The notes beneath the pieces are model-generated. The model did not search any database. It saw nothing but the letters and a program-made list of their open reading frames with translations, and was not told where the DNA came from. The position numbers and the translations under genes are program-made. Source: Alitta virens (Eukaryota > Annelida > Polychaeta > Phyllodocida > Nereididae). Taken from it: a stretch of DNA of 64,000 nt. The stretch spans positions 39,337,995 through 39,401,994 of the forward strand of contig OW028581.1 in NCBI GenBank assembly GCA_932294295.1, given 5' to 3'. This document shows positions 12,201 through 25,900 of the stretch, one piece after another (the first letter of the stretch is position 1; the number at the start of each line of letters is the position of its first letter).

Positions 12201-15200
12201 GAGCAACATCATTATGTATCACCAGGCAATTGGAAACTGCTCCAAAAATTAATATTTTCACTCTTTGGAGTGGAAGTAGTCGTTTGCAAAAGATTAAAAA
12301 ATAGGCTGCGCTGCAGCTAAACCCTCAGCCAATTCCACATAGCACACAGGTATCATTAAAACTGTTATGTGTTCGTCTGACAGGCAGGAGGGTGGGCGTT
12401 ACACTTTCATTTCCAGAGCAGAACTATGACACACACTTTCGTTTCTAGAGCTGAACTCTACTAATGCACTTACCCTAATGAAATTTTATACAGTAACACT
12501 CTATATGGCCTAGTGATGCCTTGTGATAGCCACACTGACATATATTGGCTATGTTTTACAAAAATATTATTTCTTGAGTGTTTATATAGTGTGTGCGATG
12601 AACCGAAGCAATTGCCACTTGGCCTACATAGCCTGTTATGCAATGCTAATTAGTCCAAGATGTCCTATTTTTTTAACTTCTGAATTTCTTCATTTGTTCA
12701 TTTTATTCTGTCAAGTGTAAAATAATACAGTGTTCCTATGGGTTATAAAAAAATCTGAAAAAGTCTTGCTTTATTTTTCTAAAAATTAAGGCCTGTATTA
12801 AGTCTTACTTTTGTCCACTAATTCTTACATTGTCCTATTTTGATGCAAATATACTTGGATATTAACATCTACATTGTAATATTCAGATGATTTGGTAAAT
12901 ATAAATTAATAGAAATTATGAACTTTCTTTTAATACACAATAACTGTTTTTATTGTATTGCTTAATAGCCAATACCCTGATTGTTGTTTTTACGATGAAA
13001 TTAAATATATTGGTGTATATTACTATATTAATGGTCTTATTTTTCATGTGCGCAAGATATTATAATGTCTTACAAATATCTTACGTCTTATGAAGGTAAA
13101 ATTGCAGGAACCCTGTATTAACAGCAATCCATTATGTTCAGAGTAAAGCCAGGTGAGCATAAAAAGTATTCTCTATTCTTTTCTGGCCATTTAATTGTTC
13201 TGTTTTAAAGATTTTATGCACAATAAGTAGTTTTCAGTTCACTAGAAATATCAACACAATAGCATGTTCCCTTATCTAATCTACAACTAAGATTATCATT
13301 TATATGTCCAAAATAGTCATATATATATGGGCTATGGTAATGATCCTAAGGAATATATATGAAATTCAGCAATAATGTTATGCCACATAAAGATGTTAGG
13401 TATAATTTCATAAAAAATTAACCTTCAAGGTTTTTATTTACTTGTATTTAAATACATAAAGTCTAAATACAAATAAATACAAAATCTTAAAGGTTTATTT
13501 CGTATGGAATGATACTCAACACACCCATTTCAATGCCTTAATAAGTCAGAAAATTTTTTGCTTTTTACATTTAGCTGGCAACTGAAGGAACTATATATTA
13601 TCTATTGCCATATTCCCTTCAGTTACTGAATTGTTGGGTTGCTGATTCACATTAAATCAATGGCATATAAATTAATATTTATAACCAAACACTTTACAGG
13701 TGTATATGAAGAAAACAATAATAAGTATTGGAGTCAAGTGAAAGTAATAAAGATCATCATGCAACTAATTATTATAAAATTGCTAATTATAAACAAAAAC
13801 TATTGAATGGGTTGCGCATGGCAATACTATGATAAAATATTTAATAATTGCACATGAATTGTGCAAAATTTACGGCTGTCATTGCTAAGTATGGGATGCT
13901 AAGGAATATGAAGGAAGCAACACAATTTTTTTAATTTATTCCAGATTTTCCAATATTATGAACAAAAAAAGAATGATGAAACAAATGTCAAAAAGAAGCT
14001 TAAAAGTAAAAGTAATATAATCCAGATATATCATTGGCAAAATGTTACTGATGTTAGGATCATAGAGTCATTGATATGAGGGTTTGAAAGAGTACCTGTC
14101 CAAATTTTCATATTTTCCTTATTAAATAAAATTATCTGTCAATGGAGAGGAGATGGTGCCTTGTATTCGATGTCTATGCTGGGGAAAGTAAAAGACCAGC
14201 CATGCAAAATTCTGATATTAGTAATAATTATCTGTCAATAAATGGTTATGAAACCCCAAAAAGGTATCTCTACACTATTTTAGACATATTATTACTAAGT
14301 TTTGTATGCATGTAGGTGTAGTAGTGTGTGAGTCCTGCTCTGGAAAAATTAATTTTTATGTTTTTTTTTTTCATTTTTCTTTAAATATTTTAAAAGACAG
14401 CTCAGATATGTCAATGTGACTATCAAAATGCACAGCTAAGCTAATAACATACACAAGTTTGTTAGGGTAAATGCATTAATGTTAGAGTTCGGCTCCGAAA
14501 ACACAATTTTATAACAAATTTTTAGCATTATTTTTCAGATTTTCCATTATTTTGTATTTAGCATGAAATGAATTTAAAAAGTGAAAATACTATAATTTAG
14601 ATATGTGATTGATACAATTTCATTCATGTAAGGTAAATAGTGTCTTTTAAATGGAGGTTTCAAAAAGAAGGAATTTTCCCTATTTTGCCCTAATTTCGAA
14701 AATTCTATAGTATTTACAGCCATGAGACCCCCAAAAGGCACCACTACACTATTTTAGACATATCATGACAAAGTTTTAAGCATGTAGGTGCTGTAGTGTC
14801 AGAGTTCTGCTCCGGAAACAAAAAGAAATATATTTCTTTCTAATTTTTCCAAATTTTTGTAAAACATAGGCAACATATGTAAATGTGACTATCAAAAGGC
14901 ACCACTAGGCCAAATAAAGTGTTACTGTACAAAATTTCGTTAGGGTAAGTGCATTTGTGTTAGACATTGATTATAACAAAAACCCTTTTCAAACTTCGTT
15001 CGCTGAGGGTTGAAAATCATTTTCCATGTAATATGTATGACTTGGGAATTGGGAAACACCAGATGTTTAATGTCTGTCCATATAATTCGATCGACATGTC
15101 ATGTTACATTATGTAAAGAAAGCATTTGCATTTGCCTTAGATATCTTTTTGTCACACCTGCCAAGGATCACTACTAATTCCGTGAAGTGTATCTTTAATA

Positions 15201-16087
15201 GTTTGCAAGACTTCTTGACAGTTTGGTCCTAAATACCAAGAAATGCAATTTTACAACAATTTATCCGTTGGTGTGATAAACAACTTAATGTTATTGTTGC
15301 AAGCAGTTATTGAAATCATCTTGACGATTAAATGTTGAAACTGAGACTTGCACTACCATCTTGTCATGGAAACTTCTGATTCCTAGCAATGTTGTTAATT
15401 ATTACTAATATCAGAATTTTGCATGGCTGGTCTTTTACTTTCCCCAGCATAGACATCGAATACAAGGCACCATCTCCTCTCCAAGAGTAGCGGATTTAGA
15501 GGGGGGTGTAGGGGTTTAACCACCCCCCCCCCCATGGCCTAGTACATTTTTAATTTTAAAAATTCAGGTCACCCCAATACATCTTAATTATTTAACACCC
15601 CCCCCCCCCTTGAACAATTTTCTGGATCCGCCCCTCCCCAATTTAGTGTACCCGAAATCCAGATCTGAGATATATACTTACTCTTAAGGAATGCCCAGTC
15701 TGAGAATCAAACCTGGGATGCAAAAACATTTTTAAGTCACAGACCATAACTTTGGAATTAATAACATTGAGACAGAGTTTTATGATTTTCTTTTCAGGCA
15801 AAAAGTTGGAAGGGAAATACTGCTGGAGCAGAAGTTGTGGAGAAGACCACTACAGCGGAAGAAGATGCCAAACAAGTCGCTTAACGGTCTCTGCGGATGC
15901 TTCAAACTTAATTTGGTGGGACTATCATACCGGTCGGAGGATTGCGAAAACTGAAAACGTGCACGCCAACATCATTTCCAAACTGGCCATTTCTCCTGAT
16001 GAAAGATTACTTCTCACTGCGTCTGACGACAAAACGTTGAAATTGTGGAAGATTCCGACGTTGAAGAAAGGACAACTGACTGCTTGA
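9267..16087 (+). CDS. WD40-repeat protein, 3' part of gene (two exons found)
   Basis: Exon 9267-10829 starts after TTTCAG, is open from its first base and ends AAAG|GTAGGC in phase 1. Exon 15798-16087 follows TTTTCAG, joins in frame and ends at TGA 16085-16087. The first ATG in the long exon is at 9323, but its context is weak and the frame is open back to the acceptor, so upstream exons are likely. The first roughly 180 residues are Ser-rich and probably disordered. WD blades follow: GHSDMV...ATIRIWD, a second blade at LLLAGCEDGKVISYKI, PIRAMALSPD...GTLKIFDLES and GIRALCYSPDGSKVVVG. The last exon adds SADASNLIWWD and LAISPDERLLLTASDDKTLKLWKI. WD40 propellers are protein-interaction scaffolds. 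I do not recognise the orthologue, and further exons may be missing from the 5-kb intron. Confidence 0.8.
14143..15483. repeat. 1.34-kb element with 88-bp inverted repeat arms
   Basis: 14143-14230 appears to be the exact reverse complement of 15396-15483. The arms include the block GGAGATGGTGCCTTGTATTC. Between them, two diverged direct repeats lie about 475 bp apart (CTACACTATTTTAGACATAT near 14270 and 14745; AATGTGACTATCAAAA near 14415 and 14890). No coding frame is visible. This could be a foldback or non-autonomous DNA transposon, or a local inverted duplication. Confidence 0.6.
15485..15650. repeat. Short poly-C-bearing repeat
   Basis: Two poly-C runs (near 15524-15534 and 15599-15610) lie between imperfectly inverted ends (GCGGATTTAGAGGGG and GGATCCGCCCCTCC). 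It abuts the right arm of the inverted repeat at 15483. It looks like a small MITE-type element. Confidence 0.35.
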
Positions 16088-16682
16088 TAGCGAATTATAT
16101 TATGACAATGGTGGATGGTGATGAGTCCGATATAGAGTTTTTATGGGATGAGGAAAATTATTTTCCAAAAATCCTACAAAACTGTTGGATCCGCACTATC
16201 CACCATTGCTTATATTCTCCACAATGTACAACATAGTTGAACATACACTGCAGCCATCCAACATACGTAGCAGCTGTCCAACATACTTAGCAGCTGTTTA
16301 ATATGCTCTACTGCAGTGCTGCTGTACAACATACACTATTCTGGATGACAATGATGCACACCGATTGGCTCAGAGCATCTGAGTGAAGAATATAAAATAA
16401 TAATATGTCAATTATCATATCAACTGATTAATGTCAATTGCACAATCAAATATATGCTACATTTGAAAACAGTGCTTTACTAATATATTTACACCATAAA
16501 ACAGTTCGCCTTTTATGAGTCAAACTTCCTTAAAACTGTGATCATAACCCGAGGATTCACTGTGATATCGTAAACTGCAATGTTGTGATATTTGTAATTA
16601 TTTAATGTAAATTGTGTAAATGTTATATGTATCCTTATTGGCTGCACAGTCGTATTAATTGTGTATGAGAAATATTGAACGA

Positions 16683-16688
16683 ATTAAA
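16683..16688 (+). terminator. Possible poly(A) signal of WD40 gene
   Basis: ATTAAA lies about 600 bp after the TGA at 16085-16087. It is the best variant signal I see before the SINE-like sequence at 16.86 kb. The assignment is by motif only. Confidence 0.25.
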
Positions 16689-16854
16689 ATGACATAATCT
16701 AATGGTAATTTCTTATCATTCTTAGATCTTTTAGAGTGCAGTGCTGTAAGAGAAGGTCTTGTTTCAGAGCTTAGATAACTGACAGTTGCCAAGTTTTTTT
16801 AGCTACGAGTTATTTTAATGGCATTTTCTATGCAATGGTGAATCATTTGATGCT

Positions 16855-17046
16855 GGATGGTGGGTGGGTGGATTAGGGCTTTATGTCCTGTAATTCTGCA
16901 CCTGATGGGCTAATTAGGACAGGCAGGGACCATGGCAATGAAAGGATGGATGAAACGGCCATCCAACTTAGGCTCGACTGGGAATCGAAGCCAGGACTCA
17001 GCGGTTGGAAGCCCTGCTCGCTACCACTAAGCTATGCCCCAGCCCT
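16855..17046 (-). repeat. tRNA-derived SINE
   Basis: On the minus strand the segment begins with tRNA-like sequence: the complement of GGGAATCGAAGCCAGG matches a B-box/T-arm, and the complement of CTACCACTAAGCTATGCCCC matches a D-arm/A-box. A non-tRNA body follows. It lies between the convergent 3' ends of the WD40 and RASEF-type genes. Confidence 0.55.
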
Positions 17047-17049
17047 GAA

Positions 17050-18726
17050 TCATTTGATGCCAAACTATTTTTGCAGTTAGTCATATGAATATCAAGTTTG
17101 CAACAAAGCAATTTGTGAATATCAGGGGGAATGATTGCATATATACTCCCCCCCCCCCTCTGTATCAGCAAATGAAAAGATAACAAAAAACGATCTATTA
17201 TGTACAAGTTTATTTTTTAACATATACATTTAACTGTATAGCAGGTTTATGGGTAATGTACATGAAAATACAGGAAGAAAAGTAACTAATAATGGAAATA
17301 TTATTATGCTAAGCCAATAACCTTCATTTAATAACGAATTAATTAATATAAACAGCGGGTGATTTGTTACAAGGCACCATCAATTAAGACACTGTACTAT
17401 TCCTAGCACCATAATTGTAAGTTCTAAAATATGTCTTCTTAAATTTTTAAAATGGACAGTTATATAATTGAGGGGTGGGTGACAACCAATCAGTGACGTT
17501 ACATCTTTGCACCTTAAACTGTCAGTTGCATCACCGAAATGAAGTACATGATAAGAAAGCTCTTAAAAAGCTTTACTCGAAACAGTGAAAATATCACAAA
17601 ACATTGCAACTGACAACAGTTCAAGGCAAATCCCTGGATGGTATATTTAAAAAACATCTACCTTTTTAAAAATATATTCGAAATTCTCAACTTTAAAACA
17701 CAATATTTCACCAGACATTAACAAAGAATGAAGCTTCAATATATATATATTTTTGAAAATTCCATTACTAACAATTACCCTTTGAAAATATACCATCTTG
17801 TAAAGAGAACTTAATTAACTCTGCATCCAATATCTTACATCGATCCATATCTTACACATTAATATGAAAAATGCATTAATGTCTTTTCAAGTGATTTGTG
17901 CAAAAATGAACCCTCATATTGACATCTTATCCCAAGAAACATTTAATAATACCTTTACTATAACATTATATATGCAGGATATTGATCTATTAATAACTTT
18001 TTACAATGATTATAATTCTGCAGTATTAATAGGAAGACAGAGAAAATAGCAATAAAACTCACCAATAAATACTAAAAAGTATAATTTGTATACAACAAGT
18101 AATATCTGCACTGCAGAATAATTATTAATCTATGTACAATACAATCAACATAGTAATTTCGTCTAATCCATATCTTATGTAAGAATTACAACCATGGATT
18201 AAAAAATCTTATCGTAATATTAAAGCTGATAAATAAATACGTGAAATAAATTAATCAGTGTGTCTGAGAAATATGTACAATCAATTTTACTTATCTCTAC
18301 TCAAAGTAATTAATAATAAATAATTAAAATGATAGTAATTCTGGTTCAATTGACTTCAACGAAATAGTGCATAAACTATTCTTGACCAGTCAATCGTGCA
18401 TACAACATTTGACTAGTTTAAGTACAAAATAGACTGGTGTATATAATCTATCCCTGTACCAGAAAGGTTAAAAAACATTACAATGTTATCTCAAGGTCAA
18501 GGTCATATAAGTAACATAATAACAATTCAAGTGACCTTGTCTATCAATGCTATTGGAAGACCCCATAAAACAATCACATCAGCATAAAATATGTAAACTT
18601 CAATAAAATATAATAAACATACAGTCAATAATGGTAACAATGATAGCCTTGAATGCAGATCTATATACAGAATGAGGCTGTGGTGCAGTATTTTATCTGA
18701 TTACTGGTGTTGTTGAATGTTGTTGA
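17050..18726 (-). other. Probable 3' UTR and flank of RASEF-type gene
   Basis: This is an AT-rich stretch directly downstream of the RASEF-type stop codon at 18727. There are no domain-bearing frames. AATAAA on the minus strand lies at 17209-17214 and would give a 3' UTR of about 1.5 kb. Confidence 0.35.
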
Positions 18727-21700
18727 TCAACAGCAATTCAGCTTCTTGGATTTCTCAGCCGTTTTGAGGTCATTCAAGGTCATACCGACTGTTTGCACCT
18801 CAAGGTCCTCGTTCGTTCGTAACATTCTGAAATGTAAAAAAAAAAAAGTGTATAATTTTAAGATGTTTCAGTGGTTAAAAATCAGAATCTCACAGCTAAA
18901 ATGCAAATGAAAATTAGGAATTTTAAAGAAAAAATCAAAGAAAATGTTTTAATACAAATAAACAGCCAGCATTTTCAGTTCATTTGCACTGAGTCATGCA
19001 TAATATCGCCAGACCTAATGGCTTATTCTGCTATACGAAAACATGAAATATGCCATGTCTCAACCTTTAATTAATATCAAAGGTAAACAAAATAGACATA
19101 TCTCATGTAAGTCAATAAGTACATGCATAATATTCATGATTTGCACTTACCTGGCCAGTTCTATACATGCTTCATAGATGTTGTTTCCATCCTTAGCACT
19201 CGTTTCTATGAAGAGGGCATCAAATTGCTAAAAAATAAAATAAAATAAATATAATATAATGATTAAAATCAAGGTTAAATTCAACAGTACAAATAAGGTT
19301 GTGCAGTGCATTTGAAGTTGTTTTCTGCTCATATAAATTCAGAGAGGTTAACTGGAAAAATTTAGTGCTGTCTTAACAAGTTCTGTGTGCAGTGGGTGCG
19401 GGTAGGATTATGCATTAGGGGTAATTTAACACCACCTACCACCTAAGTATGAGATGATTGGGCACTTAAATGGTTAAATTTTACCCGTTAAGGCACGCAT
19501 AAAATTGGTCCATTTGTTAATTCAGGCTATATAACTACAGAGCTCTGTTACTTTTATTTGAGACAACTTACAGGTACCAAGATAGGGAATTTCCACTAAA
19601 GTTACTTTCAATTGAAGTTTCTGTTTATTTACGTTTCAAGGATTCCATTGGTATGTTATTTTTAAAATAAATTCGGTTTGGATGTTTTTGTTGACAGGAA
19701 GAACTCTCCAATGGAGGAGACTGTTTCATTGGCTTTCTTGCGTGACTGTTGCCTAGCAACCAGGAGTACAATTGATCGCCCTTCTCATAAGTTCACCCTT
19801 GGAATTCATGGATCAATTTTGTTTGCATTGCTTTTTTATTCGCTGCCACAAGTTTAATTGCTCCTCTGGAGGCCGATACTACTATTAGAGCAGGGGAAAG
19901 TGGTAGCCCTTGTTGCTACTAACTACACCTGTTACTATAGATTGAACTCGTTTTCGCACTCTAGTATCCCATACACACGCTGTAAATACTTCTGCAGTAC
20001 TATTGAAGGTGAAAAATATATTATCGAGGTTCCCAGTACTTGAATTTTGTGTCAGATGAACAAATACGATTTTATATATAGCTAATAAATAATTAAGTTA
20101 AGCCTATCATCACGTTTACAACATGGAATAATTTCAAACATATCACATACAAATTATCTAAAAAGTCATTTAAAAAGCAAATATTAAAGCTAAATAATCA
20201 CCTAATATTTATAAAAAAAATTTAGTTCATCAGGACAAATTAATAATGAAGTGACCATTTTTATAATAAATCTGTCGAAAATCATACGGAATGCATCACA
20301 ATATTCGTGTTTCTTGAAATGTGAGGTTGTTGCCCATTATTTCGTTGGTCCATTATGCACATAAGCAAAAGACCTTCAACAAGTTCTACTACATGTTATA
20401 CCGTCAGGTGGCAGCAGTTGTTTGAACATAAAAAAGACGCCTTGTGTAAGAGTGCTTACGAGTTTCCAAGTTTACCTGAATTTGTTCATGATTATTAATC
20501 CGTTATTTTGGTTGTGTAACTTTAAGGGCTATACATGTACATGTAGCAAGGGGCCTACTTAAGTCTATGGAGGTAATAAAAGGATAAAGGTTTTAATGAA
20601 AAGCACATCATGTAACATTAATATCCATAAACCTATTTCTTGCTTGCAACTTTACATTTGTAAAATTGTTTTATCCCTTATACATGTTTTTACTTATATT
20701 TCCATAGCGTTTTTAATTACATGAAGTCGTTTTGTCCACACTTTTTGCACAATTTCTAACACAATATAGTCTTACATATTTTATTGAGTAGCCTAACATC
20801 TATCTATCAAACGAATTGCATGCATATGAAAGCCTTCCCCAGCTGTTGCCATTGATGATGATGATATTACATTCAAATTACTTTCAAAATGCTTCAGCCA
20901 AATATTAGGATTAGTCTACACAAATTCTCTTCGTGTATTTATGTATTGAGGCCTCACACTTATTCATTGAAAAGCCTTTAATGAAAATTATATATTATTT
21001 TAGGTTGCTTGTAAATATTTTTCAGGTTTACGGGCACTTAAATCATATCGATTATGGTAGGTGTTGACATGTCTATACACAAATAAACCTTTCTATTGAT
21101 TTTCGCTTGGTTCTGACCAGAGTGGTCTTAATAGCGAGGTGGTCTCTGTAGAGGGATTACATACAGTAGAACTTCTTCAAGAGATGGTCTCACTAGCGAG
21201 GTGGTCATACAGTGGTATTACAACATGTTAGTGTGTTTTGTGACTTTAAATAATATGCCACTCACTTTGGCCAGTTTCTGTCCATCCTCAGTCTTGACCA
21301 CTGTCCGGCCATCCCCTCTCCTCTCCATATCGTCTCTGAGGTCAGTTTTGTTACCACACATCATGACAGGGATCTTCTGGGTGGCGCTCTCCTGTGGAAG
21401 AAACAACAAAAGGACATTAAGCATAATGACGTCATCAGAGGATTCCCATTTACAAAGAACGGATAATGCCAAGATTCAAATGACTGAGAAATGTCAGTGA
21501 GTGTTTATTAAATATTGACCTCAATGCACTGGATCCAATCCCTGACGTTAACAAACGAACGTTCGTAGGTCGTATCATAGAGGAGAAGGACGCCATCTGC
21601 CCGCCGAAAGTAGGACTTGGCGATGCTGCGAAATCTGAAGGACAAAATTCAAGGTATAAAGCCCACTGAAGGCCTACTGTATCAGGAAATTCGGAAATTA

Positions 21701-22098
21701 AAAAGAACTATATCTTATTCAAAAATTAAATAGCCAACCCACCTTTCTTGACCAGCTGTATCCCACAATTGCAACGCAATGATTCTACCATCCACCTGGA
21801 TGACTTTTGTTTGGAAATCGACACCTTAAAAATTAAACCAAATTTGTCAATGAAAACAGTGCATTTCCCTGGGTAATAATAGTATCAATTTCTAGTTACA
21901 GGCTTATGTGAAAACCCATTAAATTTAATAAGATTTCGAAAGGGCATAATTTGGTAATATTTGATGCTCACCAAGAGTTGAATGGAGATTTCCGACGAAC
22001 TTATTTTTGCAGAGACGCATGATGAAAGACGATTTACCAACAGCCGCATCACCAGCCAGGACTACTTTATACATGCGCTCAGGTTCTCCTGATATGTG
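18727..22098 (-). CDS. RASEF: RASEF Rab GTPase domain exons
   Basis: Exons 21972-22098, 21743-21824, 21520-21634, 21266-21391, 19151-19227 and 18727-18826 encode roughly residues 523-730. G1 is GDAAVGKSS. The switch-I threonine lies in STLGVDF. G3 is WDTAGQE, G4 is NKTD and G5 is ETSAK, so all five GTP-binding motifs are intact. The Gln of DTAGQE, needed for hydrolysis, is present. The protein ends KLNCC, whereas human RASEF ends NCCNG; both give a di-cysteine prenylation site. The donor after ...WIQCIE is GTCAAT, a weak but GT-type site. The intron before exon 19151-19227 is the longest in this part (about 2.0 kb). Confidence 0.95.
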
Positions 22099-22906
22099 CT
22101 GGAATATCAAAAATAAATGTTATTTTTCTAGTTTACAGTCTTATAATTACATCAATCTCTAGTTATGAAATACTATGATAAATAGTGATAGATTTATTAC
22201 CATTGGCATGCTGGCCATGTTCCTGCGCACCCTTGCCCTATGACTCGATGACTCGCTAGTTACGGATAAGGGGCGTTGAAGATGGAATCCATCAACTTCA
22301 TCCTCATCAGCTCCTAGCTCCATCTCCTCTCCTGACTCCATCGCCTGCAGAACAAAAAGAGTAACCATGGCAGCTGATTTGTTGTATGTAAGCACTTTCT
22401 TCAGAGACGTTTTAGTCGAATTTTGTACAACAGGCCACTTTCGACACTCTATCCAGAAATGTTTATCACACCTGACCTAGCCATTTGCAATTTTTGTCAC
22501 ATCGTCATGATACATTCAAAACATAGACTAGAAAATTTAAAGCAACATACCTCAGACATGCTGTCATCAACATTGTTGCTGCGACGTTGTCTCTTACGCG
22601 ATGACGCAATGCTAGTGGCGTCATCATCCACCAGACTGATGGGGTCATACTCGCTGTCGAAATCCCTCAGTTCGCTTCTCAATGTGGAACGACCACTATC
22701 TATAAGGGTGTAGAATAAAACTGTGTTAATCACCAAGGTTATTGGTAAATTTGTTTAATCGATTGAGAAGTGGTCGTTTACTGTAGGTGACAACTCTACA
22801 CAGTTGACCGTTGGGTAACCAAGGATCTAAACTAAATGTTGAGCAGAGTTCTATTATTTACTACTACTACCACCACCACTAGCACTCCTAGCACTACTAG
22901 CACAAC

Positions 22907-22937
<31 letters not shown>

Positions 22938-25900
22938 TACTACATCTCTAACCTCTTCTTTGTAACATTCTGGACATCACAATATCATTAGGGGTGGACA
23001 CTTTGAGGGGGCTATCTTGGTAATACTGCTGGTAAGAGTGGCAAGAATAGTAAGGAGACTTACCATCCCCCTGTATGCTGTCCTCTTCACAGCTCTCTTG
23101 GGCTGGTAACAGGTGTCTCCTGAAGGGGTCAGCACCACCTGTCATGCAGAATTCTTCCGCCAGGGAAGAGTTCCTGCTACAGAAAATCAATGAAAATAAA
23201 TTATTAATGGAGGAATATAGTCTAATTCTTGTATGACAAGGTATTTGAGAGAATGAAATTGTGTTTAAACAGGAGTGAGTGAGCATGTAGGCTTGGAAAA
23301 TCTGAAATTAGCTGTAATGGCATTCTTGATTTTCAAGTCACTAACCCATCCCAGGTTATTAGAAGTATGAACTTGTGTTATTTTACAACGAATTTCACTC
23401 AAATGACGACCGTAGCAAGAACTGTCAGTTGGTCATATCAAAAACTAAGATCATCTATAATTGATGAACTGTAGAAACGAAATGGATAACTCACCTGATC
23501 GTGGAGATGGGGGATGAATCCATGAAATATTGCCTCAGGATTTCTGCTGACCTCATCCTGGCTCGACCCTGTGAGAGAAATAATGGCAGAATGCAAAATA
23601 TGTTCCTCTTTCTTTAAAGTCAAATAGATGGACCTTAGTGATAAATAGTTAAGTAAGTTTGTAATGGGACTTACCGGTTGGTACGGTCGTTTGTTTGACG
23701 TTCTGGAAGTTTCAAGTTCCGACCTGAGGTCATCATTTGCGTCATGCAACTTTTTATTTGCATCTCTGAAATTGTAACAAAATTAACATCATTTCTATGG
23801 GGTAAATGTGTAACATGGTGTGCCACTGGTGTGGATTCCATTATCATCTCATCATTATGTCTGCCTCTGACAGCTGGTCATATAAAGTAAGCTTCAGACA
23901 TTGACATTGAACATCTTATTAGTAGGTGCAAAAATTCGTGATTTGGTTAAACAAGGAACAGTTCTTTCCCCACTACTATTTGCTATTTATCAGAAAAGAC
24001 TTGTCCAACCTGTTGCATTGCTACTCTAAGTTTGCCTCTTATCTTCAAGGAATATAAAAACTACTGTCTGAAGTGATGCATGTTATAGTACGCATGCCAA
24101 TGCAAACGTAGTGATGAGATGAGAGGACATATTTGGAGCAAAACTTACATGAGGAGATGGACCTGTCTTGTGAGGTTATCTTGTTCCTTGATGTATTCAA
24201 CAAGTGTCGACCTTTCACTGAAAAATAAATGAACTCAATTAATAAGAAAATTTTTAATGTACATATACTTGATAAATATGGATTCCCTTACAAACATGAA
24301 ACCTATAGATTGGTATGATATCGATCTCATTCAATTTTATTTTATTTTACTCCCAACAAAACACAATCCAGTACAGTGGGCCTAATGTATGGGATTAAGA
24401 AAATTGTGCATATTATTATTAAACTTATATAGTGTAATCTAATAAAACTAATTGCTATTATTTAGTTGTGGCCTTTGGTTTTCAAGTCGATTTTATGGCT
24501 TGTCAAAAGTAGAAGTTAAAGGTGATGATATAATATTGTTTGAAGTTTGTAAAAGTTATGACATACTTCTCCAGCTCATGGGCTTTCTCGTCATAATTCT
24601 GCTTGAGCGAAATAAGTTCACTTTTCGTGAGAGCGAGGTTTGTCTGTGCGTCTGTCAGTTGATTCCTCATATGTCTGTTCTCGTGCGTCAACTCGTCCAT
24701 ACGAGACTTGAGATCAGTGTTGAGCGACCGAGGGGACTCCTCCTCCGTACCCAACTGAAGTAGGAAATGAATGATATAATTTATTGATAGAAATGATCAG
24801 TTCAGTAGGTACCGAGTGACCGCCCTTCAAAGATTCATTCCAAACAATCTTTATGATACTTTTCTACTTCGAATGGGTAGAAACTCAAGGTTAAATATGG
24901 GAGTGGTTGGGTCTATTGGGTCCACAAGATGCTGGACCTTCGTCGACTGTGACTCATAACTTGACAACATTTGCAGATTTGTATCTTAACATAATTTTCT
25001 ATATTTTCAGTAGACTTATTTATAAAACTAAACACTAACAGCCAAAACGTGGCAGTGCGAATGTTTACTTTCGACACCACATGGTGAAGCGATCAATCAC
25101 ATAACGCTGACATACGACATGTGCAGTTATATATACTTTTTCATAATGTACTGAGTGATGTCTACTCACGGCCTGCAACCTTTTGAGGTTTGTCGTGAGG
25201 TCGTGTATTTCATTTTCCAACTGTCTTTTCAACTCTTCCCTGGCTGCCTCTGCATGATCCCTTTCCTGTGTAATGTTAAGATGATTGTATGAATAATTAT
25301 ACTGTGTTGAAGGAAGGGAAGGAAAGGGAGAAAGAAAGAAGCAAGTAGGGGAAATGAAGGGCAGGAAAGAATGAAAATGACAGTAAAGGAGGAACATGAA
25401 GTATAAGATTATACAGGGAGAAAAATATGCACATTTAAAGAAAGTAGGAAATCATTATGTAAATATCTGACCGTTGTTATTGATCAAACAACATGCGGAT
25501 TACTCACATCTTCATGAGACGCTTTAACTTTGATTATTCATTCCAATACACAATTTAGAATTAAAATCTGGGGCCATTACCTCTACGCGCACTCTGGCCT
25601 CCATGCGCTGAACCTGAGCTTCCATTTCTTCCTCCATCTGACGCATGTGCATTGAGTGAAGGTCCTTCTCTCTGGAAAAAAAAAACATTTTAAATGCACC
25701 ATTTGATATATTCAGCATCATAAATCGAAAGTTCTGAAGACAATATCAATTTCAAAGTTGAAGAACTCTTTGCACGTTTTGCTTAGTTATAAACAAATTG
25801 TGAATATGCATTAAACTATGAGTAATTAAATGTATGGGCCTTAGTTAAAGCCTCAAATCAGTAGTTGAGCATTGGTGTGCTTGTAGGTGGGCATAAAATC

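Larger units (their letters stand above)
10830..15797 (+). other. Intron of WD40 gene, AT-rich with repeats
   Basis: It is bounded by GTAGGC and TTTTCAG. It is very AT-rich from about 12.5 to 14.1 kb. It contains a large inverted repeat (14143-15483) with internal diverged tandem repeats, and a poly-C-bearing small repeat (15485-15650). I found no additional exon with both splice sites and WD similarity, although the blade spacing leaves room for one. Confidence 0.5.
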
